Source: Sporocytophaga sp. (lineage in GTDB: Bacteria > Bacteroidota > Bacteroidia > Cytophagales > Cytophagaceae). From it: 64,000 bases of DNA. Under the pieces are notes generated by a model. It was not told where the DNA came from. It ran no database searches and was given only the letters and a program-made list of their open reading frames with translations. Location of the stretch: positions 124,001 to 188,000 of the forward strand of contig NZ_JAGHZZ010000009.1 in NCBI RefSeq assembly GCF_017745095.1, written 5' to 3'. Position numbers and translations under genes: made by a program. This document shows, in pieces, positions 8,537-17,224 of this stretch (position 1 is the stretch's first letter; every line of letters begins with the position of its first letter).

Positions 8537-10040
8537 TATAACCCCATCCATTTACAAAATGGATATTTACCATCTTTTTGTTATTATTTTTTAATGTATC
8601 ATTCAACTCATTCACTTTTGAAAAGTGAACGGAGATTTTCCTTACCTGATTTTTATCGTCATAATATATAACAGGGCTGTTATCCGCACTATAGCCTCCT
8701 CCCACTGTTCTATGTAAGAAGATATCAGGATCAGGATTGTAATAATCAGGGTAGTTATTCATCACAAATTTAGATAAAGGATTATGTTTCCCTATCATAT
8801 AACCTTTACAGTTAAATTCACCAGCCTGCAAAAAACCCAAAATATTGTAGACAAATAAAATTTGAAAAATCAACACAGTGGAGATGATGGTTTTTCCAAA
8901 TTTTGTCTCATAATTAAAATGGTATAATGCAAATACTAAGAATGGTATTGAACTCCAGGATGCATACCTATGCACATTTGCTCCCCCATTCCATATGTGC
9001 ATATTAATAAAAGTGAAAACCATCAACATACTTATGGGTAAAAATAATAAGTCAAAATCCCAACTTTTGGGCCCCTTTTTAATTTTCTTTATATAGGTAA
9101 ATACCCAAATAAGAAACAGTATTGGAATAGCTAGGAATAGTCCCTGGTTTAAATCAAAAAAGAAACCTAAAAAGCGGGTGAAAGATAAATGATTATTGGC
9201 TAGATAACCCTTATGTATAATAATATTGGGAATTCCGAAATTATAATAGTAAAAAGCAGATGGAGCAAGGCAAAGAACTCCAATGAAGCCCATAGACAAA
9301 ATGTTTTTTAAAGTAAATCCATTTTCCCTAAGCAATTTTAAGCAAATGACAGGTGCAAAGAATATTATTGGAGGGTTTTGGGTGCTACCTAAAACCAAGA
9401 AAAGCAATGCTCCATAATATTTCTTTTCATAATATAATATTAATGCCAAGAAGAAGAAACTAATTGAAAATACCTCTGGGCCTGGGAACGGAATGTACCA
9501 TAAGGTTGCAGAAAAGAAGAAGAAGGCGGTTAGGAATATTCGCTTCGATTCTTCAAGCCTGCTAAAGAAGAGAGTGTATATGCAGGAGAAAAATGCTATC
9601 AGAAAATTAGTTATCTGAAATGATTTAAGTCCGTCCATATTTAAGAAGCCCAGTAAAATACTTACTGGAACGTTTATCAAAGAGTACAGCCAAAAGTGGT
9701 ATGAATATTTGTCCCCATTTAAATCGGTAAAATAACCCCAAGAATCTTGCATAAATTCTTTATTCCGTTCAAGGAAGCCTGGAAATTCATTTTTTACAAT
9801 TTCCAGAAATCCATTACCCGGATAAAAAGTGCGAGCCATTAAATCGAATGATTCAATATCTTCAATTCTCAAATCAACACTAAAATGATTCTTAAACCCT
9901 TCTGTCATTAGATAATATTCAAACATATCTCCTCCAAACATCGGCTCAACAAAAAGCAAAAGTCTGGTAAACAGGAAAAAGCTTATTAAAGAAAAAATTA
10001 TTATTTTATGCTTATTATATGGTGAAATATTGTTCAACAT
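8526..10040 (-). CDS. Multi-spanning membrane protein, GT-C glycosyltransferase-like
   Basis: A 504-residue protein with about ten predicted membrane helices. After the first helix a periplasmic-side loop begins EPMFGGDMFEYYLM, an acidic motif in the place where GT-C glycosyltransferases keep their catalytic Asp/Glu, followed by a long loop (about 45-120) and then helices. GT-C enzymes use polyprenyl-linked sugars as donors. I recognise only this general layout, not a named family. It starts three bases after the rluB stop on the same strand, and faces the UbiA-HAD pair that may make such a donor. An 8-bp hairpin at 8546-8564 lies in its 3' coding end. Confidence 0.65.
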   Translation of the reverse strand: MLNNISPYNKHKIIIFSLISFFLFTRLLLFVEPMFGGDMFEYYLMTEGFKNHFSVDLRIEDIESFDLMARTFYPGNGFLEIVKNEFPGFLERNKEFMQDSWGYFTDLNGDKYSYHFWLYSLINVPVSILLGFLNMDGLKSFQITNFLIAFFSCIYTLFFSRLEESKRIFLTAFFFFSATLWYIPFPGPEVFSISFFFLALILYYEKKYYGALLFLVLGSTQNPPIIFFAPVICLKLLRENGFTLKNILSMGFIGVLCLAPSAFYYYNFGIPNIIIHKGYLANNHLSFTRFLGFFFDLNQGLFLAIPILFLIWVFTYIKKIKKGPKSWDFDLLFLPISMLMVFTFINMHIWNGGANVHRYASWSSIPFLVFALYHFNYETKFGKTIISTVLIFQILFVYNILGFLQAGEFNCKGYMIGKHNPLSKFVMNNYPDYYNPDPDIFLHRTVGGGYSADNSPVIYYDDKNQVRKISVHFSKVNELNDTLKNNNKKMVNIHFVNGWGYINF

Positions 10041-10043
10041 TTT

Positions 10044-11660
10044 TTAATGACTTAAATGCTTCAATTTTATTACTTCTTTCTCGGTCAAATGTCTCCAGTG
10101 GCCACGTGGCAAATCTCTTTTAGTTAATCCGGCATACATAACTCTATCAAGGCGGGTTACTTCATATCCCAAATGTTCGAACATCCTTCTGACAAGCCTG
10201 TTTCTGCCTTCATGCACTTGTATTCCTACGACCCATCCATCTGGAGTCACAAACTCAAGTTGGTCTGGTTTGATTGGGCCATCCTCAAGAGTAATTCCAT
10301 TTTTTAACCTTGCAAAATCTTCATGACTCATAGGTTTGCTCAACTCTGCCTGATAAAGTTTTTTCGTTCTGTTAGATGGGTGCATCAATTTTTCTGCAAG
10401 TTCTCCATCATTAGTGAAAAGTAATAAGCCAGTAGTGTTCCTGTCAAGTCTTCCCACGGGATAGATTCTTTCAGGGCCAACGTTTTTAACAAGGTCCATC
10501 ACTGTCTTGCGCTCATTTTCATCATCAGTAGTAGTGATGAAATCTTTAGGTTTGTTGATGAGCACATATACAAGCTTTTCAGGTGAAAGTATTTTGCTGC
10601 CATACTTTACAGTATCGCCCTTTTTTACCTTATAGCCCATTTCAGTTACGACTTTGCCGTTGACTTTGATAAGTCCATCGGAAATAAGAACATCGGCCTC
10701 TCTTCTGGAGCATACACCTGCATTAGAGATGTATCGGTTTAGTCTTATTTCATCAGAAGATGTTTTATTTCTCGTACCAGAAGATTTCTTTCCTTCTGAT
10801 TTTTTGAAATTTTTTGAGCTAGTTTCTTCAGACAGGTTTTCAAAATCACTGAATTCGTCAAAGCCTTCGACTTCTTCGTCTTTAGGTTTTGAGAATGTCT
10901 TTTTGAATGATGGTTTTTCTGAAGAGTTTTTTAATCCGGCCTTTTTAAAAGGTTTCTCATTGCGATCTCCAAAGCTTTTTCTTTTATCAGGACTTGATTT
11001 TGAAAAAGAACTTTTAGATTCTGAATCGTCAAATTTTTTAAATCCTGTCTTCTTGAAAGGTCTTTCTTCCTGTTTTTCAGATCCTTTTTTCCAATCCTGT
11101 TTAGGTTTTGAAAAAGACCTTCCAGATCTTGTATCTTCACTTTTGCCTCTAGGTTTACCACGAAATGATTTTTCGTCTGAGGTCGATCTTTTTTTGCTAT
11201 CAAAAGTTGAATCTGATTTTCTTCCTCTTTTTTGGTCCCCTTCCCTCCCTTTATATTCTGGAGTTTTTGCTTTAGGATCTTCACCAAATTTCTTTCTTAC
11301 AAACTTATTTTTTGGGCCTTCAGAATCTCGTGATGATGAATCTGCTTTAAAATCTCTTCCTCTTCCTGATCCGGAAAAAGAGTTTGGTTTTCTGCCATCC
11401 GAGGGTTTTTTACCTCTAAATTCGGAAGATCTTTCAGATTTACCCGAATCTCCCTGAGAATCAAATTTCCTTCTTGGCTTTCCTGCCTGTACACGGCCTG
11501 CCGGTGTTTTCTTCGCTCCAAAAGAAGATTTTCTGGCAGGGCGAGATTCGCCTGATGCCCCATCTTTCTTTGGGGTAGAAGATTTTTTTGAAGAAAATTT
11601 AGAAGCCTTGTCTCTTTCCGAAGCCCCTCTGCCTTTCCTCTGAGGTTGGTCCTTTTTCAT
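10044..11660 (-). CDS. rluB: 23S rRNA pseudouridine synthase RluB-type with long basic N-terminal extension
   Basis: The C-terminal 234 residues form a standard RsuA/RluB enzyme: an S4 RNA-binding domain from about residue 305 (RLNRYISNAGVCSRREAD) and the catalytic domain with PVGRLDRNTTGLLLF, where Asp406 is the catalytic aspartate, ending in the conserved HEGRNRLVRRMF region. RluB isomerises a uridine in helix 89-90 of 23S rRNA; the exact site is inferred from the family. Residues 1-304 are low complexity, rich in Lys, Ser, Arg, Gly and Asp with recurring SFxK/KFxD-like blocks, and have no visible fold; they are probably disordered and RNA-binding. The composition creates long antisense open frames that I regard as shadows. 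Confidence 0.9.
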   Translation of the reverse strand: MKKDQPQRKGRGASERDKASKFSSKKSSTPKKDGASGESRPARKSSFGAKKTPAGRVQAGKPRRKFDSQGDSGKSERSSEFRGKKPSDGRKPNSFSGSGRGRDFKADSSSRDSEGPKNKFVRKKFGEDPKAKTPEYKGREGDQKRGRKSDSTFDSKKRSTSDEKSFRGKPRGKSEDTRSGRSFSKPKQDWKKGSEKQEERPFKKTGFKKFDDSESKSSFSKSSPDKRKSFGDRNEKPFKKAGLKNSSEKPSFKKTFSKPKDEEVEGFDEFSDFENLSEETSSKNFKKSEGKKSSGTRNKTSSDEIRLNRYISNAGVCSRREADVLISDGLIKVNGKVVTEMGYKVKKGDTVKYGSKILSPEKLVYVLINKPKDFITTTDDENERKTVMDLVKNVGPERIYPVGRLDRNTTGLLLFTNDGELAEKLMHPSNRTKKLYQAELSKPMSHEDFARLKNGITLEDGPIKPDQLEFVTPDGWVVGIQVHEGRNRLVRRMFEHLGYEVTRLDRVMYAGLTKRDLPRGHWRHLTEKEVIKLKHLSH

Positions 11661-11691
11661 AATTCTTTTATGTTATTATCAAAGTTCATAA

Positions 11692-11726
11692 AAAAATAAT
11701 CAGGAAATGGTTTCCTGATTATTTTT
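11692..11726 (-). terminator. Terminator downstream of scpB (works in both directions)
   Basis: A 16-bp perfect stem (11692-11707 with 11711-11726, core aatcaggaaa/tttcctgatt) and a 3-base loop have A/T tracts on both sides. It follows the scpB stop by about 35 bases and precedes rluB, so rluB is likely expressed from its own promoter. Confidence 0.8.
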
Positions 11727-11760
11727 TTACAAATAAATATTTTAATTAATGTGGGGAATT

Positions 11761-12510
11761 TTATTCCTCTGGTTCTACCGGATTTTGACTTTCTGAGGAA
11801 AAATCTTCTTCTGTTTGGGAATTGCTTTGAGAAGAATGGTCTCCGAAAGTATCCTTGGTATCGTTTTCCTGATTTTGAGGTTCAGTATTGGTGTTGTCCT
11901 GAGTATTAAATTCCATTTCTTCTAACTCAGCGGCAATTATTTCATGCTCTTTTTCTACTTCATCCCCGATCTCATTTTCATCTTTGGAGAAATCTTTTGG
12001 CATAGGGAGGTCTTTAAGACTGTTAATACCAAAATATTCCATAAACTTTGCAGTAGTGCCGTAGAGAATTGGTCTGCCTACTCCATCAGATTTGCCTTGA
12101 ATTTCAACAAGCTCCTTTTCCAGCAACTTTTGAATAGCGTAGTCGCAGTTCACACCTCTTATCTGCTCTATCTGATGTTTCGTAATTGGCTGCTTGTAAG
12201 CTATAATGGCGCAGGTTTCAAGGGCAGATGTAGATAATCTTTTTTTAGATTTTTGCTTAAGCAAAATACTAATGCTGGATTGATAGGCAGGCTTGGTAAG
12301 AAACTGATAACCTCCTCCCATAGAAAAAACTTTAAACGGGTAATTATCATCTTCATACTTTTGGAGAAGCTTCTCCAATGAAGCCTGAATATCTTCAATC
12401 GGAACCTCTGCCTCAAACATTTCAGAAAGGCAGGTTCTTATATCTTCCGGTTTTATAGGATCCGGAGAGCAAAAGATTAAACTCTCAATGTGATGCTGAA
12501 GGAAATCCAA
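11761..12510 (-). CDS. scpB: SMC-Scp complex subunit ScpB
   Basis: ScpB binds ScpA and the SMC ATPase in the cytosolic condensin that organises and segregates the chromosome. Two winged-helix domains are recognisable in about residues 1-175, including the conserved TSALETCAIIAYKQPITKHQIE stretch (described here by position 95-116) and the GRPILYGTT segment. Residues 185-249 form an acidic Glu/Asn/Gln-rich tail without structure, longer than in many ScpB proteins. It starts one base after the upstream DksA-like gene stops, so the two are co-transcribed. No scpA gene lies next to it. Confidence 0.93.
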   Translation of the reverse strand: MDFLQHHIESLIFCSPDPIKPEDIRTCLSEMFEAEVPIEDIQASLEKLLQKYEDDNYPFKVFSMGGGYQFLTKPAYQSSISILLKQKSKKRLSTSALETCAIIAYKQPITKHQIEQIRGVNCDYAIQKLLEKELVEIQGKSDGVGRPILYGTTAKFMEYFGINSLKDLPMPKDFSKDENEIGDEVEKEHEIIAAELEEMEFNTQDNTNTEPQNQENDTKDTFGDHSSQSNSQTEEDFSSESQNPVEPEE

Positions 12511-12511
12511 A

Positions 12512-12895
12512 TTAGTCTTTTCTGTTAAGTTTTGCCTCTATCGAATGCTGTGTGTGAGGAACTGCACGAAGACGTTCTTTGGGAATAAGTTTTCCTGAAT
12601 CAACACAAATACCATAAGTCCCGTTTTTAATTCTGGCCATGGCATTTTCAAGCTGCTGAATAAATTTTTGTTGCCTAGCAGCGAGCTGTGTAAAGCTTTC
12701 TTTTTCGGCTGTATCAGCGCCATCTTCTAGCAGTTTTAAAGTACCTGCCGTATTGTCGGTTCCGGAATCATTTCTTCTGCTCAGAGTTTCCTTAATGTAA
12801 TTTAATTCTTTTCTGGCTCTATCCAGCTTGTCAGCTATAAGCTGCTCAAACTCCTTTAATTCTTCGTCGGAGTATCTGAGTTTTTCTTCTGCCAT
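12512..12895 (-). CDS. DksA/TraR-family protein with degenerate zinc finger
   Basis: A 127-residue protein: an N-terminal coiled-coil hairpin (about 5-85) and a C-terminal GTYGICVDSGKLIPKERLRAVP motif (positions about 98-119) typical of the TraR/DksA group. DksA-like proteins enter the RNA polymerase secondary channel and alter promoter choice. Only one cysteine of the four zinc ligands remains, so the zinc finger is degenerate, a form I believe is usual for Bacteroidota homologues. Coupled to scpB (one-base gap). A possible -7 box lies at 12980-12987. Confidence 0.85.
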   Translation of the reverse strand: MAEEKLRYSDEELKEFEQLIADKLDRARKELNYIKETLSRRNDSGTDNTAGTLKLLEDGADTAEKESFTQLAARQQKFIQQLENAMARIKNGTYGICVDSGKLIPKERLRAVPHTQHSIEAKLNRKD

Positions 12896-12979
12896 AACGC
12901 GGATTTATTTTAAATTAAAAAACGGGATGAAAAGTTGACCTCTTTTTTGTTGAGTAACGGAAATCCCTGATTTTTGGTG

Positions 12980-12987
12980 CAAATTTA
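12980..12987 (-). promoter_or_regulatory. Possible -7 box upstream of the DksA-like gene
   Basis: On the minus strand this reads TAAATTTG, matching TAnnTTTG. The start codon is about 85 bases downstream. No properly spaced -33 TTG is seen. Confidence 0.3.
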
Positions 12988-13100
12988 GTATAAAAAATGG
13001 TTCCACTGGGAAAGATCCAACAATTAATTGTTAAAACTTTTGCCTTCAAGCAGTTAAAAAAATGATCCTTTTTTAAAAGGATTCTCCTAATACAGGCAAT

Positions 13101-13262
13101 TTATTTGAAGTTGTAATTGTGTTTTACTGCTTTTATGCGTGAAATAATTGACTGTCTGTCCATTTCTATGTGATGTTTCATGCGCAAGTAGCGATCTATT
13201 ACATCCACTTCTTTATTTTTTTCCATACAGGAAGAAATTATGTCATTTACCAAGCATCTCAT
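13101..13262 (-). CDS. Small ORF of 53 codons, unknown function
   Basis: Reads MRCLVNDIISSCMEKNKEVD, continues with a basic and acidic mix, and ends in NYNFK before TAA. The composition (charged, helix-prone, no hydrophobic run) looks like real protein. The ATG lies 32 bases after the stop of the secreted lamin-tail gene, with no clear ribosome-binding site. The same frame stays open upstream to 13340, overlapping the end of that gene, but offers only ATT starts there, so it may be a remnant of a longer gene. I do not recognise it. Confidence 0.4.
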   Translation of the reverse strand: MRCLVNDIISSCMEKNKEVDVIDRYLRMKHHIEMDRQSIISRIKAVKHNYNFK

Positions 13263-13293
13263 AGGGCGATATTTAGCATTAATACTCTGAACT

Positions 13294-15834
13294 TCAATAT
13301 GATAATATAACCGCCTTCTTAAACTTTTGTTTTTCTCCGTTCAGACGAAAAATTTCAAACATGATCATGTAAATTCCAATATCTGCTTTTCGATCATCAT
13401 CAGCAATGCCATCCCATTGAAAAAAACCTTCGTTCCCTAATAATTGATTGGAAGCAATCTTTTTTACAGCTCTTCCTTGTCCATCGAAGACTGTAATGGT
13501 CGCGATTTCACCTGGATTATCAAGTTGGTATGTTAATAAAGCAAAGTCATTTTTACCGTCTCCATTAGGAGAAAACTTCAATGGTAGCACTGAAAAAGAA
13601 TTTTCAATAGTTTCTAATTCAAAATGCTGGCTATTGCCATATCCTGGCGTTGCGCCAATGTTTGATGCAGCTGAATGCCAGTTGGAAACATCTGAAGCCG
13701 GATTGGTAAACGAAATCCTTTCCAGGCTTATGCCTTCAGGGTCTTTTATAATCTGATGATGCAGTTTTTCGGTATAACTAAAACTATCAAATACATCACT
13801 GGAAGGATTAAACAAACTGATATTCCCAGAGTCATCATTCAGAGCAGGCATTGAACTCATTTTTATGAAATTTTTAAATTCTCCCTTTGGATATTGATTT
13901 ATCAAAGTCTGAGGATCGGAAGTCAATACCAGATACTGCTTTGGTTCCAGAACTAGTGGGCTTGTTGAAATTGAATAAGTAGTGGAGCTCGTACTTTCTG
14001 TATTGGATATTCTCCAGTTCTTAAGATCAATGAAATGGGATGAATTGTTATAAAGCTCAACGAAATCAACTCCTCCGGGATGTGGGTTGAAAAGGATTTC
14101 ATTGATCAAAAGTTCTCCTATCCCAGGAATTTCAGGTAATGCGAACGATTTTTGATTTTGCTGAATGAAGTTGCCATTACAATCTTTTACACCACTTATT
14201 GAAATTTTATATAAGGTGCTTCTCTTAATAGCATTTGTGAAAGAAATCAGAATATTTTTATTCCCTTTGTACACTACATTTTCAATCTCAGTTTTTGGTA
14301 AAATAGTTATGTTTTCCTCTCTGATCTCTGCAGATATATCTAACTTTTCATCTAATTCTATTAGTATATTTAGTGTATCCAGTAGCCGTAATTCTTTGAT
14401 TTGGGGTGCTTGCAAATCTGGTTTAATTGAATTTACTGAATTTTCAGCGCCTGGTGTACCACCTATTAAAGCAATAGCTCCGTCCCAATTATCACTCTCT
14501 CCACATGGGTTTGAAAGATCTATCAATTCTAAAGCAATCCCGCCGTCGGCATTTAATCTGTTTGTAAACCAGTTCGAAGAATAATTGACAGAATGAATAA
14601 TTTTACCTGATGGATCTTTAAGAATGAGAGAGTCGGACGAATTGTTCAATGAGGGCCAGGGCGCTATACCAAGAACTTTGCCAAAAGACTTGAATTCATT
14701 AATTGATGCTGAAGGACATATAATGAGATATGATTTAGGAGATATTTCAAAAGATGGCAATACTGCTGAAACAGTAGGATCAGAAAAACGCCAATTGGCA
14801 AGATTGATGGTATCTTCAGAAGTGTTGTACAATTCAATATATTCTTCTTCCGGAAGACCATGGCTAGGAGTGGGGTCGGAATAAATTTCCGTAATTAAAA
14901 CTGATCCTGGCTCTATTGCTGGCCGGTAATTAAATTCAATTGATTCATTCAGGGTTTCTTTCAAGTAAAAATCCTGGATTCCATCCATAATAAGTTTATT
15001 CTTTCCTTTCCTCAACGGGCCTTCCGAAGTCAGAATCAAAATGGAATCGTTGACATAAGAAAAATCCTTAATGTAAGAATCGTTAATTGTTATGTTATGA
15101 GCTTTAAGTTCAGGGGAAATCCTTTTGTTGAATTGAATAACAATGTTGATAGCACTAGAAGCTTTTATATCAATTATTGAAAGTGGTGCATTCTGAATTG
15201 AAAAGTCATCGAGATAAAAATCTTTATTTCTGGTTGAGCTGTGAACACAAACTATTCCAAAATAAGCCCCAGTTTTGTAGGTTGAATCTACGTAATAGAG
15301 TTCTGGTGAAAAATCGTATCCACCAAGCGTGTCAGATGAAACTTTCCAATTATAGCTTAGATCTCTGGTGACTTTAATTCGTAATGTATTGTTGTTTTTG
15401 CCAGCTCGTCCAGGAATGCCGCCACTAAGCTTTACTGAAACCGATCCATCCTGTCTGTATAAATCGATTGCGTCAGAGTTTCCACTTGATCCACCGATTT
15501 TCAGAAAATATCCATGTAACGGTTTTATCAGATCAGGGGAGGAACTTGTCAAATAAATCTTGGTAAAATTACTGCTACTGGGATTAAACGGCATTTTTAT
15601 CAAAAACTGCCATTCAACATTGGTCGTCAGATTATTTGCAGTCGAAAGATAGATTTCCTCGTTTTGAGGTTTGCCAGAGCTTTGAAGCTGAAGGTCTGCA
15701 TTTATGAAAAATAAAGCAGTATCCCCAGACCATTTGGGCGTTGAGTGGAAATTATTATCAGAGAAAGAGTCATTAAACTGCGCAAAACTCTGAATATAAG
15801 AAAATAAAAAAAGTAAGAAATAGCTGGTTTTCAC
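13294..15834 (-). CDS. Secreted protein with two lamin-tail domains and gliding-type C-terminal region
   Basis: A Sec signal peptide (about 1-19, ending SFAQ) precedes a jelly-roll-like segment (about 20-215). Two lamin-tail (LTD) domains follow, near 310-440 (ITEIYSDPTP...EEYIELYN) and 568-700 (LINEILFNPHPGGVDFVELYN), each preceded by an Ig-like linker. The C-terminal 100 residues contain LKFSPNGDGKNDF and an FlgD-like Ig fold (ITVFDGQGRAVKKI...GIYMIMFEI) as in gliding motility-associated or type IX secretion C-terminal regions. It is predicted to be exported, probably to the cell surface, possibly through the type IX system that includes SprA from this window. LTD domains in secreted bacterial proteins often accompany nucleases or adhesins; no catalytic domain is seen here. 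Confidence 0.85.
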   Translation of the reverse strand: MKTSYFLLFLFSYIQSFAQFNDSFSDNNFHSTPKWSGDTALFFINADLQLQSSGKPQNEEIYLSTANNLTTNVEWQFLIKMPFNPSSSNFTKIYLTSSSPDLIKPLHGYFLKIGGSSGNSDAIDLYRQDGSVSVKLSGGIPGRAGKNNNTLRIKVTRDLSYNWKVSSDTLGGYDFSPELYYVDSTYKTGAYFGIVCVHSSTRNKDFYLDDFSIQNAPLSIIDIKASSAINIVIQFNKRISPELKAHNITINDSYIKDFSYVNDSILILTSEGPLRKGKNKLIMDGIQDFYLKETLNESIEFNYRPAIEPGSVLITEIYSDPTPSHGLPEEEYIELYNTSEDTINLANWRFSDPTVSAVLPSFEISPKSYLIICPSASINEFKSFGKVLGIAPWPSLNNSSDSLILKDPSGKIIHSVNYSSNWFTNRLNADGGIALELIDLSNPCGESDNWDGAIALIGGTPGAENSVNSIKPDLQAPQIKELRLLDTLNILIELDEKLDISAEIREENITILPKTEIENVVYKGNKNILISFTNAIKRSTLYKISISGVKDCNGNFIQQNQKSFALPEIPGIGELLINEILFNPHPGGVDFVELYNNSSHFIDLKNWRISNTESTSSTTYSISTSPLVLEPKQYLVLTSDPQTLINQYPKGEFKNFIKMSSMPALNDDSGNISLFNPSSDVFDSFSYTEKLHHQIIKDPEGISLERISFTNPASDVSNWHSAASNIGATPGYGNSQHFELETIENSFSVLPLKFSPNGDGKNDFALLTYQLDNPGEIATITVFDGQGRAVKKIASNQLLGNEGFFQWDGIADDDRKADIGIYMIMFEIFRLNGEKQKFKKAVILSY

Positions 15835-15859
15835 ATGGTAAAAATAATAATAAATTGAT

Positions 15860-15867
15860 TAATTTTG
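15860..15867 (+). promoter_or_regulatory. Possible -7 box upstream of asd
   Basis: TAATTTTG fits TAnnTTTG, 37 bases before the asd start. No clear -33 TTG at the expected distance. Confidence 0.4.
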
Positions 15868-15903
15868 TCCCCCGAATAAAAATTCAATAAAAACAATACA
15901 AAA

Positions 15904-16899
15904 ATGAAAATTGCAGTAGTAGGCGCTACCGGCTTGGTTGGTGGACAAATTTTAAAAGTGCTGGAGGAGAGAAATCTTCCTGTAACAGAACTATTACCTG
16001 TTGCTTCTGAAAAATCTGTTGGAAAAGAAATCATTTTCAAGGGTAAACCATATAAGGTGGTTGATGCAGCCACTGCAATCAGTAAGAAACCTCACTTTGC
16101 TATATTTTCCGCAGGTGGAAGTACTTCTCTGGAGCTTGCTCCTAAATTTGCCGAAGCTGGTATCACTGTAATTGATAACTCTTCTGCCTGGAGAATGGAC
16201 CCTACAAAGAAACTTGTAGTTCCGGAAATCAACGCAAATACACTAACAAAGGATGATAAAATCATTGCAAATCCAAACTGCTCAACTATTCAGATGGTAG
16301 TTGCATTGAATCCTTTGCACAAAAAATATAAAATCAAGAGAATTGTAGTTTCTACATACCAGTCTGTAACAGGAACGGGTAAAAAAGCAGTTGACCAATT
16401 AATGAATGAAAGAAAAGGCGTTGATGGTCCAATGGCTTATGCGTATCCTATTGACCTTAACGTAATACCTCATATTGATGTGTTTACAGACAACGGTTAT
16501 ACAAAAGAGGAGATGAAAATGATCAATGAGACTAAGAAGATCATGGGAGACGATTCGATAAAAGTAACTGCGACTACAGTTAGAATTCCTGTAATGGGAG
16601 GACACTCAGAGTCTGTGAATATTGAATTTGAAAATGAATTTGATATGGAAGAGGTTAAGAAAATTCTTGGAAGTGCAGAGGGCGTTATTTTGGAAGATGA
16701 TGTTAAAAATCTGAAATATCCAATGCCAATGAATGCTCATAATCGTGATGAAGTATTTGTGGGAAGACTTAGAAGAGATGAGACTCAGCCTAAAACTCTT
16801 AATATGTGGATCGTAGCCGACAACCTTAGAAAGGGTGCAGCAACGAATGCTATTCAAATTGCAGAGTACTTGCTTAAAAATAAAGTTGTAGTTGCTTAA
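15904..16899 (+). CDS. asd: Aspartate-semialdehyde dehydrogenase
   Basis: Cytosolic NADPH-dependent enzyme that reduces aspartyl phosphate to aspartate semialdehyde, the branch point to lysine/diaminopimelate, threonine and methionine. The N-terminal Rossmann motif is VVGATGLVGG (5-14). The active-site cysteine is Cys126 in NPNCSTIQ, and the catalytic histidine is His234 in GGHSESV. The 331-residue length fits the family. It is transcribed alone, divergent from the lamin-tail gene, and ends at a strong terminator. Confidence 0.95.
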   Translation: MKIAVVGATGLVGGQILKVLEERNLPVTELLPVASEKSVGKEIIFKGKPYKVVDAATAISKKPHFAIFSAGGSTSLELAPKFAEAGITVIDNSSAWRMDPTKKLVVPEINANTLTKDDKIIANPNCSTIQMVVALNPLHKKYKIKRIVVSTYQSVTGTGKKAVDQLMNERKGVDGPMAYAYPIDLNVIPHIDVFTDNGYTKEEMKMINETKKIMGDDSIKVTATTVRIPVMGGHSESVNIEFENEFDMEEVKKILGSAEGVILEDDVKNLKYPMPMNAHNRDEVFVGRLRRDETQPKTLNMWIVADNLRKGAATNAIQIAEYLLKNKVVVA

Positions 16900-16928
16900 T
16901 GCAATAATTAGGACCACCATTAAAAATA

Positions 16929-16968
16929 AAAGGGGGCTGACTTAAATATGTCGGTCCCCTTTATTTTT
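16929..16968 (+). terminator. Terminator of asd
   Basis: A 13-bp stem (16929-16941 with 16950-16962, two G-U pairs, core agggggctgac/gtcggtcccct) with an 8-base loop is followed by an A and a T run. Confidence 0.9.
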
Positions 16969-17224
16969 TAAATAGAAAGTCTAGCGTCATGTCTAAACAT
17001 TTGGTCTTATTGGTAATAGCAATGTTAGATCTCGGAAATTCTAATTATCAAACTTCATGATTTATTAAGGTGAAAGGTGTAGGGAACTAAATTTAAGACA
17101 TTTAGTGCCCTTTTAGTAAAGAATTTATGAAGAAAAAAATTACTTTTACCTTTCGTAATTAAAAAAATTGCCTGATGGAATTTACAGATTGTTTCAGGGT
17201 TTTCTTTATTAAAATACTTATAGA
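16963..17224. other. Non-coding interval between asd terminator and yicC
   Basis: About 260 AT-rich bases (the whole asd-yicC gap is 325). I see no ORF of useful length, no repeat and no clear promoter; TACCTTTC near 17147 is one base off the -7 consensus. Confidence 0.5.

Larger units (their letters stand above)
12896..13293. other. 398-base interval between the DksA-like gene and the lamin-tail gene
   Basis: It holds the possible -7 box of the DksA-like gene and the 53-codon small ORF at 13101-13262. The stretch 13000-13100 is AT-rich with nothing recognisable. Confidence 0.6.

Noticed and set aside
8546-8564. 8-bp hairpin past the HAD gene as a terminator.
   Set aside because: AT-rich, short, and not followed directly by a T run.
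10654-11457. A 267-codon open frame antisense to the basic tail of rluB.
   Set aside because: It is the complement of Lys/Ser/Arg-rich codons that avoid stops on the other strand; it has no recognisable domain, and the rluB frame continues directly into a conserved enzyme.
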